Assembly (NCBI RefSeq): GCF_031179285.1
Contig: NZ_JAPSHY010000014.1
Location: 19,552-83,551 of the forward strand
DNA from: Microbacterium sp.
GTDB lineage: Bacteria > Actinomycetota > Actinomycetes > Actinomycetales > Microbacteriaceae
Direction: 5' to 3'
Length of the DNA: 64,000 nucleotides
Part shown: one piece after another, positions 8,141 through 16,403 of the stretch
How the letters are laid out: the number at the start of each line of letters is the position of its first letter
Position numbering within the stretch: position 1 is the first letter of the stretch
Program-made: the position numbers and the translations under genes
The notes under the pieces: model-generated
The model's input: the letters and a program-made list of their open reading frames with translations, nothing else
Told to the model about the DNA's origin: nothing
Database searches by the model: none

Positions 8141-9291
8141 CGCGCCATCCTCGCGGACGGCGCGAGGACGCGCGAGAACACCGCCGCTCGAAGCGCCGAA
8201 GCGGCTTCGCCGATCGCTCCGACCAACGGCGCCTCCGGTCCGAAGGACGACACCAGGAAACACAGCGGGAGCTGCGCCGAGTACGAGTCGGCGACGCGCG
8301 AGACCGCATCCACGAGGACGGGGTGCGCTGCCGTCCCGCTCAGGATGAAAGCCTCGGGATCAAGCACGAGGGCGACGCTGCCGGCGATGAGGGTGATCCG
8401 CCGGCCCATCTCGTCGGCGATGCGCTGCGCTGCGGGGTCACCCTTCGCAGCGGCGGCGAGGTGTGTCTCGACAGGCGCCCCCGGGTCGCGGTCGTTGACG
8501 AGCGCGAGGTCGCCGATCACCGCCTCGTTCAGCACCGGAGCCCCGATCGGCAGTGGCGTCTGCGGCAGGTGCATGACCTCGCCCGCCACGCCCGATGCTC
8601 CTCGGTGAAGAGCACCGTCGATGACGATGCCCGCGCCGAGGCCGTCATCGAGCAGCAGCAGCGCGAAGCTCGACAGCTCGCCCCCCGCTCCCGATGTCAG
8701 CTCGGCGAGGGCTGCGAGGTTGACGTCGTTCTCGACGCGGACCGGGCATTCGATCCGCGCTGCCAGGGCCGCCCGGAAGGCGCCCCCGTCCGGGCCCAGA
8801 TCGTCGCGGATGCCGCCATCGGCGGTGACGATCCCGGGCACGCCGACCACGGCGAGCAGCAGCGGACCCTGCACGCCGCGGTGGCACTCCTCGACGAGGC
8901 TCGCGATGTGCGAGACGCGGTCCTCTCGGTTCACCGGCGCGGCGTGGGGGAAGGGAGCGTGCTGTTCGGCGCGCACAGAGCCGGTGGTGTCGACGAGCAC
9001 CACGTGGGCGCCGTGATGATCGACATGCACGGCGGCCGCCGAGCCCAGGCCGGGGTGCAGTGTCACCCTGCCGGCCGCCGGCCCGCGGGTCTCGCGATCC
9101 ACCCCTGCCGTGGCGATCGCGCCCGCCGCCTCCAGCATCCGCAGCACCTGCGTCACCGCGGTGCGGGAAAGGCCGGTCGCGGCCATAAGCTCGGCGCGGG
9201 TCTGCGGCCCCTTCTGAGCCAGAGTGTCGAGGATCGCTCGCCCGTTGAGGGTTCGGAGCAGGGTCTGCGGTCCTGCCAGCGGTCTCGTCAC
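8137..9291 (-). CDS. ROK-family transcriptional regulator (NagC/XylR type)
   Basis: 384 residues. The N-terminus carries a MarR-like winged helix-turn-helix (ILDTLAQKGPQTRAELMAATGLSRTAVTQVLRMLE), followed by a ROK sugar-kinase-like domain (VENDVNLAALAEL, DDGLGAGIVIDGALHRGASGVAGEVMHLP). The zinc-binding CxCGxxGC motif usual in ROK proteins is absent after GEVMHLP. It is the first gene of a coupled operon with the deacetylase and the symporter, so it likely senses the transported amino sugar and controls its own operon. It is divergent from the Lrp gene. Confidence 0.9.
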   Translation of the reverse strand: MTRPLAGPQTLLRTLNGRAILDTLAQKGPQTRAELMAATGLSRTAVTQVLRMLEAAGAIATAGVDRETRGPAAGRVTLHPGLGSAAAVHVDHHGAHVVLVDTTGSVRAEQHAPFPHAAPVNREDRVSHIASLVEECHRGVQGPLLLAVVGVPGIVTADGGIRDDLGPDGGAFRAALAARIECPVRVENDVNLAALAELTSGAGGELSSFALLLLDDGLGAGIVIDGALHRGASGVAGEVMHLPQTPLPIGAPVLNEAVIGDLALVNDRDPGAPVETHLAAAAKGDPAAQRIADEMGRRITLIAGSVALVLDPEAFILSGTAAHPVLVDAVSRVADSYSAQLPLCFLVSSFGPEAPLVGAIGEAASALRAAVFSRVLAPSARMAR

Positions 9292-9483
9292 GAGTACCCC
9301 CTTCGTGCTCGGCTCCGCTCAGCTTGTCACATCGCGTCCGACCGGTCGAGGTTCCTGTCCGAGCACCGGCGGGCGAAGTCGCTCTCGGTCATGGCGGGAT
9401 GATCACGACGAATTCCGAACCCTGAGTTACTCGTATCGACTAATTCGGTTGCCCTGCGGCGATCGAACTGTCAGGATCGGCCT
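9292..9483. other. Divergent intergenic region, ROK operon / lrp
   Basis: 192 bp holding the promoters for two divergent units. A markedly AT-rich patch at about 9410-9450 (with GAATTCCGAA and TAATTCGG) lies 35-75 bp before the lrp ATG and is a plausible Lrp autoregulatory site. I find no clean palindrome for the ROK protein and no small gene. Confidence 0.4.
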
Positions 9484-9951
9484 ATGCGCACCTCCGGAAA
9501 ACAACTCGCCCTCGACGACGTCTCGAAGCAGATCATCGAGTTGCTTCAGGAGGACGGGCGCCGGCCGTATGCAGAGATCGGCCGCGCCGTCGGTCTGAGT
9601 GAGGCCGCGGCGCGTCAGCGCGTGCAACGCATGACCGAGGCCGGCGTCATCCAGATCGTCGCCGTCACCGACCCGATGCAGCTCGGATTCCACCGGATGG
9701 CGATGATCGGCATCCGGACCATCGGCGACCCCCGGGTCATCGCGGAGGAGCTCACCCAGATCTCCGAGCTCGCCTATGTGAACGTGACCCTCGGCACATT
9801 CGACATCCTCGCCGAGGCGGTGTGCGAGAGCGACGAGGATCTGCTCGATCTCATCGCGACGCGCATCCGCACCATCGACGGCGTGACCCACACCGAGGCC
9901 TTCCTCTATGCCGGCCTCTACAAGGACCTCTACAACTGGGGCACGAGATGA
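9484..9951 (+). CDS. Lrp/AsnC-family transcriptional regulator
   Basis: 155 residues. The N-terminal AsnC-type helix-turn-helix is evident (LDDVSKQIIELLQEDGRRPYAEIGRAVGLSEAAARQRVQRM), followed by the RAM/ligand-binding alpha-beta sandwich (VTDPMQLGFHRMAMIGI ... TLGTFDILAEAVCES). Such proteins form octamers and respond to amino acids or polyamine intermediates. It sits 43 nt upstream of an FAD-dependent amine oxidase and a cupin on the same strand, and likely controls them. It may also control the rocD-ddaH pair some 12 kb away, which is inference only. Confidence 0.93.
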   Translation: MRTSGKQLALDDVSKQIIELLQEDGRRPYAEIGRAVGLSEAAARQRVQRMTEAGVIQIVAVTDPMQLGFHRMAMIGIRTIGDPRVIAEELTQISELAYVNVTLGTFDILAEAVCESDEDLLDLIATRIRTIDGVTHTEAFLYAGLYKDLYNWGTR

Positions 9952-9994
9952 CGCGCTGCGCGTCCGCGAACCCCGCACCGATATCGGAGTGATC

Positions 9995-11398
9995 ATGGGA
10001 ACCACCGTCTTCGAGCGTCAGCGGCCGGCGGCATCCGTCGTCGATCACGCGCTGAAGGACACCTCGTTCGCCGTCTTCTGGCTCGACGACGTGCAGCGGA
10101 CGGAGTACCCCCGTCTCACCGGTGCGGTCACGGCCGACCTCGCCGTCGTCGGCGGCGGCTACGCCGGGCTGTGGACGGCGATCAGGGCGAAGGAGCGCCA
10201 GCCGGACCGAAAGGTCGTTCTGCTGGAGGCCTCTCGTGTGGCGTGGGCCGCATCGGGGCGCAACGGCGGATTCTGCGAGGCCAGCCTGACGCACGGCCAC
10301 GAGAACGGGCTGCGCCGCTGGCCGGATGAGATCGATCGGCTCGAGCAGCTCGGCCTGGAGAACCTCGACGCGATCGGCGCCACGGTCGAGCGCTATGGCA
10401 TGCGGGCCGATTTCGAGCGCACCGGACAGCTCGCGGTCGCCGTCGAACCGCATCAAGTCGAGTGGTTCCGCGACGAGGAGGGGTTCCTCGACCGGGACGC
10501 GGTGCGGGAGCAGGTGCACTCGGAGACCTATCTCGCCGGTTCCTGGGACCGCGAAGGCTGCGCCCTCGTGCACCCGGCCAAGCTCGGCCTCGAGCTCGCC
10601 CGCGTCGCGACCGAACTCGGTGTGGAGATCTTCGAGCACGCGCTGGTGCGATCGATCGACGGCGACGGCTCGGGCCCGGTGACGCTGAAGACCGAGGGCG
10701 GGCGGGTCACGGCCGGCTCCATCGCCCTCGCGACGAACGTCTTCCCCTCGCTCCTCACACGCAACCGCCTGATGACCGTGCCCGTGTACGACTACGTGCT
10801 CATGAGCGAACCGCTCACCGCGGAGCAGCTCGCGTCGATCGGATGGTCGAACCGGCAAGGGCTCGCCGACAGCGCCAACCAGTTCCACTACTACCGACTC
10901 TCCGCCGACGACCGCATCCTTTTCGGCGGCTACGACGCGATCTATCACTACGGCGGCAGAGTGCGCCCCGAGTACGAGGACCGTCTCGAGAGCCATCGCC
11001 GTCTCGCAGAGCACTTCTTCACGACCTTCCCTCAGCTCGAGGGATTGCGGTTCACGCATCGATGGGGCGGGGCGATCGACTCGTCGAGCCGCTTCTGCGC
11101 GTTCTTCGGCACCGCCAGGAAGGGCCGCGTCGCCTATGCGACCGGGTTCACGGGCCTCGGCGTGGGAGCCGCGCGATTCGCCGCCGACGTCATGCTCGAT
11201 CACCTCTCCGGCGTCGAGACGGAGCGCACCCAGCTGGCAATGGTGCGCGAGAAGCCGATCCCGTTCCCTCCGGAACCGGCGGCGGCCATCGGGATCAACC
11301 TGGTGCGAGCGGCGATGGATCGAGCCGATCACAACGAGGGCAGGCGCAACCTGTTCCTCAAGACCCTCGACGCGCTCGGGATGGGCTTCGACTCATGA
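9995..11398 (+). CDS. FAD-dependent oxidoreductase, gamma-glutamylputrescine oxidase-like (DAO family)
   Basis: 467 residues from an ATG preceded by CGGAGTGATC; the frame extends upstream into lrp, which I discount. The FAD-binding dinucleotide fold is seen in VTADLAVVGGGYAGLWTAIRA (about residue 48), with the DAO-family VVLLEASRVAWAASGRNGGFCEASLTHG segment after it and the C-terminal RVAYATGFTGLGVGAARFAAD. Relatives oxidatively deaminate amines such as gamma-glutamylputrescine in the cytoplasm, producing an aldehyde and peroxide. Its stop overlaps the start of a cupin gene. With Lrp directly upstream, a role in polyamine or amino-acid catabolism is likely; the exact substrate is unproven. 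Confidence 0.88.
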   Translation: MGTTVFERQRPAASVVDHALKDTSFAVFWLDDVQRTEYPRLTGAVTADLAVVGGGYAGLWTAIRAKERQPDRKVVLLEASRVAWAASGRNGGFCEASLTHGHENGLRRWPDEIDRLEQLGLENLDAIGATVERYGMRADFERTGQLAVAVEPHQVEWFRDEEGFLDRDAVREQVHSETYLAGSWDREGCALVHPAKLGLELARVATELGVEIFEHALVRSIDGDGSGPVTLKTEGGRVTAGSIALATNVFPSLLTRNRLMTVPVYDYVLMSEPLTAEQLASIGWSNRQGLADSANQFHYYRLSADDRILFGGYDAIYHYGGRVRPEYEDRLESHRRLAEHFFTTFPQLEGLRFTHRWGGAIDSSSRFCAFFGTARKGRVAYATGFTGLGVGAARFAADVMLDHLSGVETERTQLAMVREKPIPFPPEPAAAIGINLVRAAMDRADHNEGRRNLFLKTLDALGMGFDS

Positions 11399-11742
11399 AC
11401 GAGATCGCCGCTGGAACGGGAGTGGATGCCGCATCCATCGCCCTCGCGCACCAGCCGCTCGCCGCCGACGACGCCCTCTCCGGAACACCGTCGGCGGCCC
11501 TCCATCCGCTGGCGACCGTCGGTGCCGCCGAGGTCGGGATCTGGGAGATGACGCCCGGCACAGCGCGCGACACCGAGGTCGACGAGGTGTTCGTGGTGAT
11601 CGCCGGTCGGGCTCGCATCACCTTCGAGGACCCGGCTGTTGCCGATCTCGACGTCTCGCCGGGTTCGGTCGTCCGCCTCGCCGAGGGCATGAGGACGGTC
11701 TGGACGGTCTTCGAGACGCTCCGCAAGATCTACATCGCCTGA
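11395..11742 (+). CDS. Small cupin-domain protein
   Basis: 115 residues from an ATG overlapping the oxidase stop (ATGA). The sequence has a single cupin barrel: EVGIWEMTPGTARDTEVDEVFVVIAGRARITFED followed by DVSPGSVVRLAEGMRTVWTVFETLRKIYI. This resembles the DUF861/EutQ-like cupin_3 group often found next to DAO-type oxidases. The usual cupin metal histidines are replaced (no HxH in the first motif), so a metal-independent or binding role is possible. Tight coupling suggests it serves the oxidase pathway. Confidence 0.85.
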   Translation: MNEIAAGTGVDAASIALAHQPLAADDALSGTPSAALHPLATVGAAEVGIWEMTPGTARDTEVDEVFVVIAGRARITFEDPAVADLDVSPGSVVRLAEGMRTVWTVFETLRKIYIA

Positions 11743-11804
11743 GGTGCGGGCCGCGTGGCGTGCGGCACCGATGCCGTGCGGCGCGAGGTCGATAGCCTGG
11801 GCGC

Positions 11805-13286
11805 ATGGTGACTGGACCTCCGATCGTGCACACCGCCGCCGGGCCCGTCCGCGGATTCTGGCGCGAGGAGTTCGGTCGACCCTCGGCGGCGTTCCTCGGC
11901 ATCCCCTTCGCCCAGCCGCCCGTCGACGACCTGCGGTTCGCGGCGCCCGTCGCGCCGGAGCCCTGGAGCGAGATCCGCGACGCGACCCGATACGGCGCCA
12001 CGGCGCTCAGGCACGACCCCGGCGGCACGCTCATCCCCGAGCCCGCCATCGCCGGCGACAGCACGCTCAACGTCAACGTCTTCACTCCCGATCCGGCGGG
12101 TTCCCTGCCGGTGCTCGTCTGGATTCACGGCGGCGGGTACACCGAGGGATCGCCCTCAAGCCCCTGGTACGACGGACGAGCGTTCAATCGCGACGGCGTC
12201 GTGACGGTCTCACTCTCGTACCGGCTGGGCTTCGACGGGTTCGGGTGGATCGACGGCGCCCCGCACAATCGCGGTGTGCGCGACTGGCTTGCAGGGCTCG
12301 CATGGGTGAGGCAGAACATCGCCGCCTTCGGAGGCGATCCGGAACGGGTGACCATCGCCGGTCAATCCGCCGGCGGCGGCGCGGTGCTGACGCTGCTGGG
12401 GATGCCGGGCGCGCAGTATCTCTTCCGGTCCGCCTTCGCCGTCTCGGCAGCCCTTGCCGACGTTCCCGCCGACGCCGCGCGAGCGCGTGGTGAACGCCTC
12501 GCCGCGCTGGCAGGAGTCTCCGCCGACGCAGCTTCCCTCCGCTGCGTGCCCGAAGACCACCTTCACGAACTGCAGCGGCGGGCTCAGAGCGCGAAGCGCG
12601 GCATCGGCGCCCTCACCGATCTGCTCGAGCACGGACTCCCGTGGGGGCCGATGGTCGACGGGGAGTTGCTGCGGATGCCGACGCTCGATTCGCTCCGCGA
12701 GGGGGTCGGCAGCGACAAGCCACTCCTCCTCGGCGCGGCCGACGACGAATTCACGATGATCGCCGAGACCGAGCAGGCGAAGCTGCGGCTGATCCCCCCG
12801 GCGGTGCTGCTGCGACCGTTCCTCCGTGACCGCGACGTCAGGCGCGCTTATCTCGACGCGAATGCCGAGCAGCGCGCCAAGGGCACGGCGGCCGTCATCG
12901 GCCGGTATGTCAGCGACCACATCTTCCGCGCGCTGGTTCCCGCAGCCGCGGAGGCGCGGTCGCGGGGCGCGGCCGACACCTGGGCGTACCGGTTCTCGTG
13001 GGTCTCGCCGGTCAAGGGCTGGGCGTGCCACTGCCTGGATGTGCCCTTCTGGTTCGATGCGCTCGACCTGGAACGAGTGCGTGGCCTCGCCGGTGATGCT
13101 CCGCCGCCGTCGCTCGCCGACGACATGCACGCCGCCGCGGTGAGATTCGTGACCGAGAGCGACCCCGGCTGGCCGGCCTGGCGCACGCAGCCCGGCACGA
13201 CCCGGGTGTTCGGCGGCCGTTCCGCGCCCGGCGCCGACCCGGAGATCACCGAGACGGCGTACGACAGCGTCCTCGCCCTGCTCTGA
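11805..13286 (+). CDS. Type B carboxylesterase
   Basis: 493 residues, the usual length. The oxyanion-hole motif is in LPVLVWIHGGGYTEGSP (about residue 104) and the nucleophile serine in VTIAGQSAGGGAVLTLLG (about residue 187). A late Glu/Asp-His pair is plausible, with GWACHCLDVPFWFD containing the histidine-loop sequence. No signal peptide is seen, so it is probably cytoplasmic. It hydrolyses carboxyl esters; the physiological substrate is unknown. It follows the cupin gene by 62 nt and could share its transcript. It is convergent with the methyltransferase, with 57 nt between the stops. Confidence 0.92.
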   Translation: MVTGPPIVHTAAGPVRGFWREEFGRPSAAFLGIPFAQPPVDDLRFAAPVAPEPWSEIRDATRYGATALRHDPGGTLIPEPAIAGDSTLNVNVFTPDPAGSLPVLVWIHGGGYTEGSPSSPWYDGRAFNRDGVVTVSLSYRLGFDGFGWIDGAPHNRGVRDWLAGLAWVRQNIAAFGGDPERVTIAGQSAGGGAVLTLLGMPGAQYLFRSAFAVSAALADVPADAARARGERLAALAGVSADAASLRCVPEDHLHELQRRAQSAKRGIGALTDLLEHGLPWGPMVDGELLRMPTLDSLREGVGSDKPLLLGAADDEFTMIAETEQAKLRLIPPAVLLRPFLRDRDVRRAYLDANAEQRAKGTAAVIGRYVSDHIFRALVPAAAEARSRGAADTWAYRFSWVSPVKGWACHCLDVPFWFDALDLERVRGLAGDAPPPSLADDMHAAAVRFVTESDPGWPAWRTQPGTTRVFGGRSAPGADPEITETAYDSVLALL

Positions 13287-13343
13287 CCCGCCGCCATAGT
13301 CACCGACCGCCCGACCGCGACCGCGACGCCCGCGACCGCGGAG

Positions 13344-14324
13344 TCAGGTGAGCCGGGTGACGCCGGCGTGCGGCATCCGCTCACGCATGATCCGGATGGC
13401 CTCGGGATTGTCGTCGACGAGCACGGCATCACGGCCGAGGGCGGAGGCCACCGCACCGGTGGTGCCGCTCCCGGCGAAGAGATCGAGCACTCGATCGCCG
13501 GGGCGACTCGATGCGCGCACGATCCGTCGGAGGATGCCCTCGGGTTTCTGGGTGGGATACCCCGTCTTCTCCCGACCGGTCGTCGGGACGATGGTGTGCC
13601 ACCACACATCGGTGGGGAGCTTCCCTCGAGCCGCCTTCTCGGCGGTGACGAGCCCGGGCGCCATGTACGGCTCTCTGTCGACCTCGTCCGAGTCGAACAC
13701 GTACTCCTTCGGGTTCTTGACGTAGACGAGGATCGTGTCGTGCTTGGTCGGCCAGCGCCGGCGTGACTTGGCTCCGTAGTCGTACGCCCAGATCAGCTCG
13801 TTGAGAAAGCAATCCCGCCCGAACACCGCGTCGAGCATGACCTTGGCGTAATGCGCCTCCCGGTAGTCGAGGTGCAGGTACAGGGTGCCGTCGTCGGCGA
13901 GCAGCCGCCAGGCCTCTTCGAGTCTCGGCATGAGGAAGGCGCCGTAGTCGTCGAAACGGTCGTCGTAGGCACGCAGCATTCCGCGGACGCGCTCGTAGGC
14001 GTGGCCGTGGAACCCGTGCCGCACCTCGGCGGCGGCCGCCACCGGTTCATTACTCCTCAGTTCCGCGGCATCGGCCGAGACGCTCCGGCCCGATTCCGGG
14101 GTGGCCGCGGCGTCGAGGCCGGATTCCTGAGGAGTTGTGAACGCGCGACGTGCCGTGACGACCTGGCGTTCCTGCGGCCGCCCCGTGTTGAACGGCGGAT
14201 CCAGATAGACGAGCGTGAAGGATGCCGACGGCAGCCCGCGGGCGACGGCGAGATTGTCGCCCTCGATGATCGACACCGAACCCGGCGCCTCCCCCGTCGC
14301 CGATGGCGCTATGGGGTCGGTCAC
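13344..14324 (-). CDS. Solitary site-specific DNA methyltransferase (N6-adenine/N4-cytosine type)
   Basis: 326 residues from a GTG overlapping the lplA stop (GTGA). The catalytic motif IV is LVYLDPPFNTG (about residue 37) and the AdoMet motif I is the late VLDLFAGSGTTGAVASALG. Motif IV before motif I gives the beta-type order. IWAYDYGAKSRRRWPTKHDTILVYVK and GYPTQKPEGILRR are hallmark segments of a widespread actinobacterial family. No restriction gene is nearby, so it is an orphan, perhaps with an epigenetic or housekeeping role. Between DPPFNTG and the conserved YDDRFDDYGAF about 35 extra residues are encoded by a palindromic repeat inserted in frame (14052-14145). Motifs on both sides are intact. 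Confidence 0.88.
   Translation of the reverse strand: MTDPIAPSATGEAPGSVSIIEGDNLAVARGLPSASFTLVYLDPPFNTGRPQERQVVTARRAFTTPQESGLDAAATPESGRSVSADAAELRSNEPVAAAAEVRHGFHGHAYERVRGMLRAYDDRFDDYGAFLMPRLEEAWRLLADDGTLYLHLDYREAHYAKVMLDAVFGRDCFLNELIWAYDYGAKSRRRWPTKHDTILVYVKNPKEYVFDSDEVDREPYMAPGLVTAEKAARGKLPTDVWWHTIVPTTGREKTGYPTQKPEGILRRIVRASSRPGDRVLDLFAGSGTTGAVASALGRDAVLVDDNPEAIRIMRERMPHAGVTRLT
14052..14145. repeat. Palindromic repeat family A, copy 1, inside the methyltransferase gene
   Basis: Inverted arms ACTCCTCAG (14052-14060) and CTGAGGAGT (14127-14135) flank about 66 bp. The right end, 14123-14145, matches 59432-59454 at 22 of 23 positions (core GAGGAGTTGTGAACGCG). Read on the gene strand it supplies residues beginning AFTTPQES and ending AELRSNEP. 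The element keeps the frame and adds no stop codon. Confidence 0.7.
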
Positions 14325-15370
14325 GGCACCCGGTGAAGCCACGCCTCGGTGGCGAATTTCGACTCGACGAGCGCCTCCGCCTCGGCCAGTTCTTCCGCCG
14401 AGACCGCGCCGTCTTCGGCGTCGGTCAGCGAGCGGAAGGTGGCCTTGAACCGTTCGATGATCTCGGCGCGGCTGAGTCCGGTCTGGCTCCGAAGCGGGTC
14501 GACCCGCTTGGCGGCAGAGGTCGTGCCCTTGTCGCTGAGCTTCTCCCGGCCGATGCGCAGCACCTCGGTCATCGCCTGGCCGTCGATGTCGTACGAGAGG
14601 GTGGCGTGGTGCAGCACCCCGCCGTTGGCGAGGCGCTTCTGCGCGGCCCCGCCGATCTTGCCGGTGGGACTCGCGATGTCGTTCAGCGGCTGATACACGG
14701 CGTCGATGCCGAGTGAGCGCAGCGCCTGGAGCACCCAGTCGTCGAGGAAGGCGTACGAGTCGGCGAAGGTCATGCCCTGCACGAGGGATGCCGGCACATA
14801 CAGCGAGTACGTGATGATCTGCCCCGCGGCCATCATCATCGCCCCTCCCCCGGAGATCCGGCGAACGACGTCGAATCCGTGCCGCGCCGCGCCTTCCGGG
14901 TCGACCTCGTTGCGGTACGACTGGAACGAGCCGATGACGACGGCCGACTCGTCCCACTCCCAGATCCGCAGGGTCGGGCGACGGCGTCCCTCGCCGACCC
15001 GGGCGGTGAGCACCTCGTCGAGAGCGAGGTTCATGCGCGGTGAGACGGCCTTGTCGTGCACGATCTCCCAGTCGAAGTCGCGCCATCCGGGCGCGGTGAC
15101 GAGGGCCCGGCGCACAGCGGTGCCGACGGCGTCGGGGGTGAACCCGAGCAGCTGCGCACCGTCAGGGAGTGCCCGACGAACCGCCGATGCGATCGCGGAC
15201 GCATCCGTCTCGATCGGCAGGCCCGTGACCGCGGCGTTGATGTCGTCGAGGGCGTCGTCGGGCTCGAGGAAGAAGTCGCCGGCGAGACGGAACCGGGCGA
15301 TCTTTCCGTCTTCCACGTCGAGGTCGACGACGACGAGCTTCCCGCCTGGAACCTTGTATTCACCGTGCAC
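14321..15370 (-). CDS. lplA: Lipoate-protein ligase A family protein
   Basis: 349 residues. An N-terminal segment (HGEYKVPGGKLVVVDLDVEDGKIARFRLAGDFFLEP, about 1-90) resembles the LplA accessory domain. It is followed by a biotin/lipoate ligase catalytic domain with SPRMNLALDEVL, the RRISGGGAMMMAAGQIITYSL loop and SPTGKIGGAAQKRLANGGVLHHATLSY. The enzyme attaches scavenged lipoate to E2 and GcvH proteins in the cytoplasm using ATP. Placing the accessory domain first is common in actinobacterial versions. The downstream methyltransferase start overlaps its stop, so the two are co-translated, which is an unusual pairing. Confidence 0.88.
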   Translation of the reverse strand: MHGEYKVPGGKLVVVDLDVEDGKIARFRLAGDFFLEPDDALDDINAAVTGLPIETDASAIASAVRRALPDGAQLLGFTPDAVGTAVRRALVTAPGWRDFDWEIVHDKAVSPRMNLALDEVLTARVGEGRRRPTLRIWEWDESAVVIGSFQSYRNEVDPEGAARHGFDVVRRISGGGAMMMAAGQIITYSLYVPASLVQGMTFADSYAFLDDWVLQALRSLGIDAVYQPLNDIASPTGKIGGAAQKRLANGGVLHHATLSYDIDGQAMTEVLRIGREKLSDKGTTSAAKRVDPLRSQTGLSRAEIIERFKATFRSLTDAEDGAVSAEELAEAEALVESKFATEAWLHRVP

Positions 15371-15417
15371 GGAACCAGCTTAAGCCGCGCGGGGCGCCCG
15401 TGCTCCTGCCCGCCGGA

Positions 15418-16275
15418 TCAGTCGCGCGAGGGGATGCGGCGATCGAGCCACGACAGCAGGTCGGCGCGGACCTCGTCCTGCTGCAGCTCATTGAAGATCT
15501 CGTGCCGCGCGTCCGGGTAGACCAGCGTCGTCACGTCGCTGAAGCCGGAACGTGTGCGGTAGTCCTGGGCGAGCAGGTGCACGCTGCGCGGTCCGCCCAC
15601 CGGGTCGTCGCGGCCGACGAGCAGCAGCATGGGGATGTCTCGGCCGAGGTTCCTCGCGGGCCGACCATACAGCTTGGCGGCCTCGATCGGCCCGAAGAGC
15701 TTCAGCAGCGGGACGGCTGTCGTGAGCGGGTCATCCCCGAACGCGCGCCACACCTCGGGGTCGCGCGACAGCCACTCGAAGCCGGTCGCCTCGGTTGCCG
15801 CCCAGCGTGCGTTCAGCGGAGCGGGGTTCATCATCCTCGGCGTCCGAAGGGCCGAGCCCGAGAGGATCACGGCATCCCAGGCCTCGGGGTGATCGTTGAC
15901 CAGCATCTGGGCGAGGAAGGATCCCCAGGAGTGCCCGAGCAGCACGAGCGGCAGATCAGGATGGTCCTCGCGGATGATGCCGGTCAGCTGCCAGATCGCG
16001 TCTTCGGTCGCGCGCAGGCCGCCCTTGCCGAGCCGGCCGAGCCTGGCCGGCCCTCCGTGCTGGCGGATGCCGGTGCGGCCGTGACCGCGGTGATCGTCGG
16101 CGTACACGATGAAACCGGCCGCGGTCAGGGCGCCGATCAGCGCCGGGTAGCGGCCGGCGTGCTCCCCGACACCGTGCAGCAGCTGGACGACTCCCCGCGC
16201 GGTGCCCGCCGCCGGATGCACGTCGTAGACGATGGCGATGCCGTGGGCATCGGTGAATTCACGCGTATCCGTCAC
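15418..16275 (-). CDS. Alpha/beta hydrolase, monoacylglycerol-lipase-like
   Basis: 285 residues. The fold is marked by the oxyanion loop VQLLHGVGEHAGRY, the DHRGHGRTG segment typical of monoglyceride lipases, and the nucleophile elbow LVLLGHSWGSFLAQ (serine about residue 115). The acid is in LLVGRDDPVGG and the catalytic histidine in YPDARHEIFNE. It probably hydrolyses monoacylglycerols, lysophospholipids or other small esters in the cytoplasm (serine aminopeptidase S33 family fold). It lies between CutC and lplA on the same strand. A 69-bp palindromic repeat separates it from cutC. Confidence 0.9.
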   Translation of the reverse strand: MTDTREFTDAHGIAIVYDVHPAAGTARGVVQLLHGVGEHAGRYPALIGALTAAGFIVYADDHRGHGRTGIRQHGGPARLGRLGKGGLRATEDAIWQLTGIIREDHPDLPLVLLGHSWGSFLAQMLVNDHPEAWDAVILSGSALRTPRMMNPAPLNARWAATEATGFEWLSRDPEVWRAFGDDPLTTAVPLLKLFGPIEAAKLYGRPARNLGRDIPMLLLVGRDDPVGGPRSVHLLAQDYRTRSGFSDVTTLVYPDARHEIFNELQQDEVRADLLSWLDRRIPSRD

Positions 16276-16311
16276 GCCCCCACCCTAGTCAGCCTGCCGG
16301 TCGTCTCCGGC

Positions 16312-16384
16312 CCGCGAGACTGCAGTCGCGCGCCGAGAACGTGACGGAAAGCCACCCCCTCGGCGGGAGAGTGCAGTCTCGCGG
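16312..16384. repeat. Palindromic repeat family B, copy 1 (REP-like)
   Basis: Outer arms CCGCGAGACTGCA (16312-16324) and TGCAGTCTCGCGG (16372-16384) are perfectly complementary. Inner arms CGCCGAG (16331-16337) and CTCGGCG (16359-16365) are also complementary, giving a two-tier hairpin. The 69-bp core (16314-16382) has the same length and the same arms as the copy at 45905-45973. It sits between the cutC stop and the hydrolase start and could act as a transcript-stabilising or terminating hairpin. Confidence 0.8.
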
Positions 16385-16403
16385 CAGAGGGCCGTCTCGC
16401 GCG

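Noticed and set aside
13287..13343. Short GACCGC-type repeats between the esterase and methyltransferase genes
   Set aside because: They are low-complexity GC runs without a stable hairpin or second copy elsewhere.
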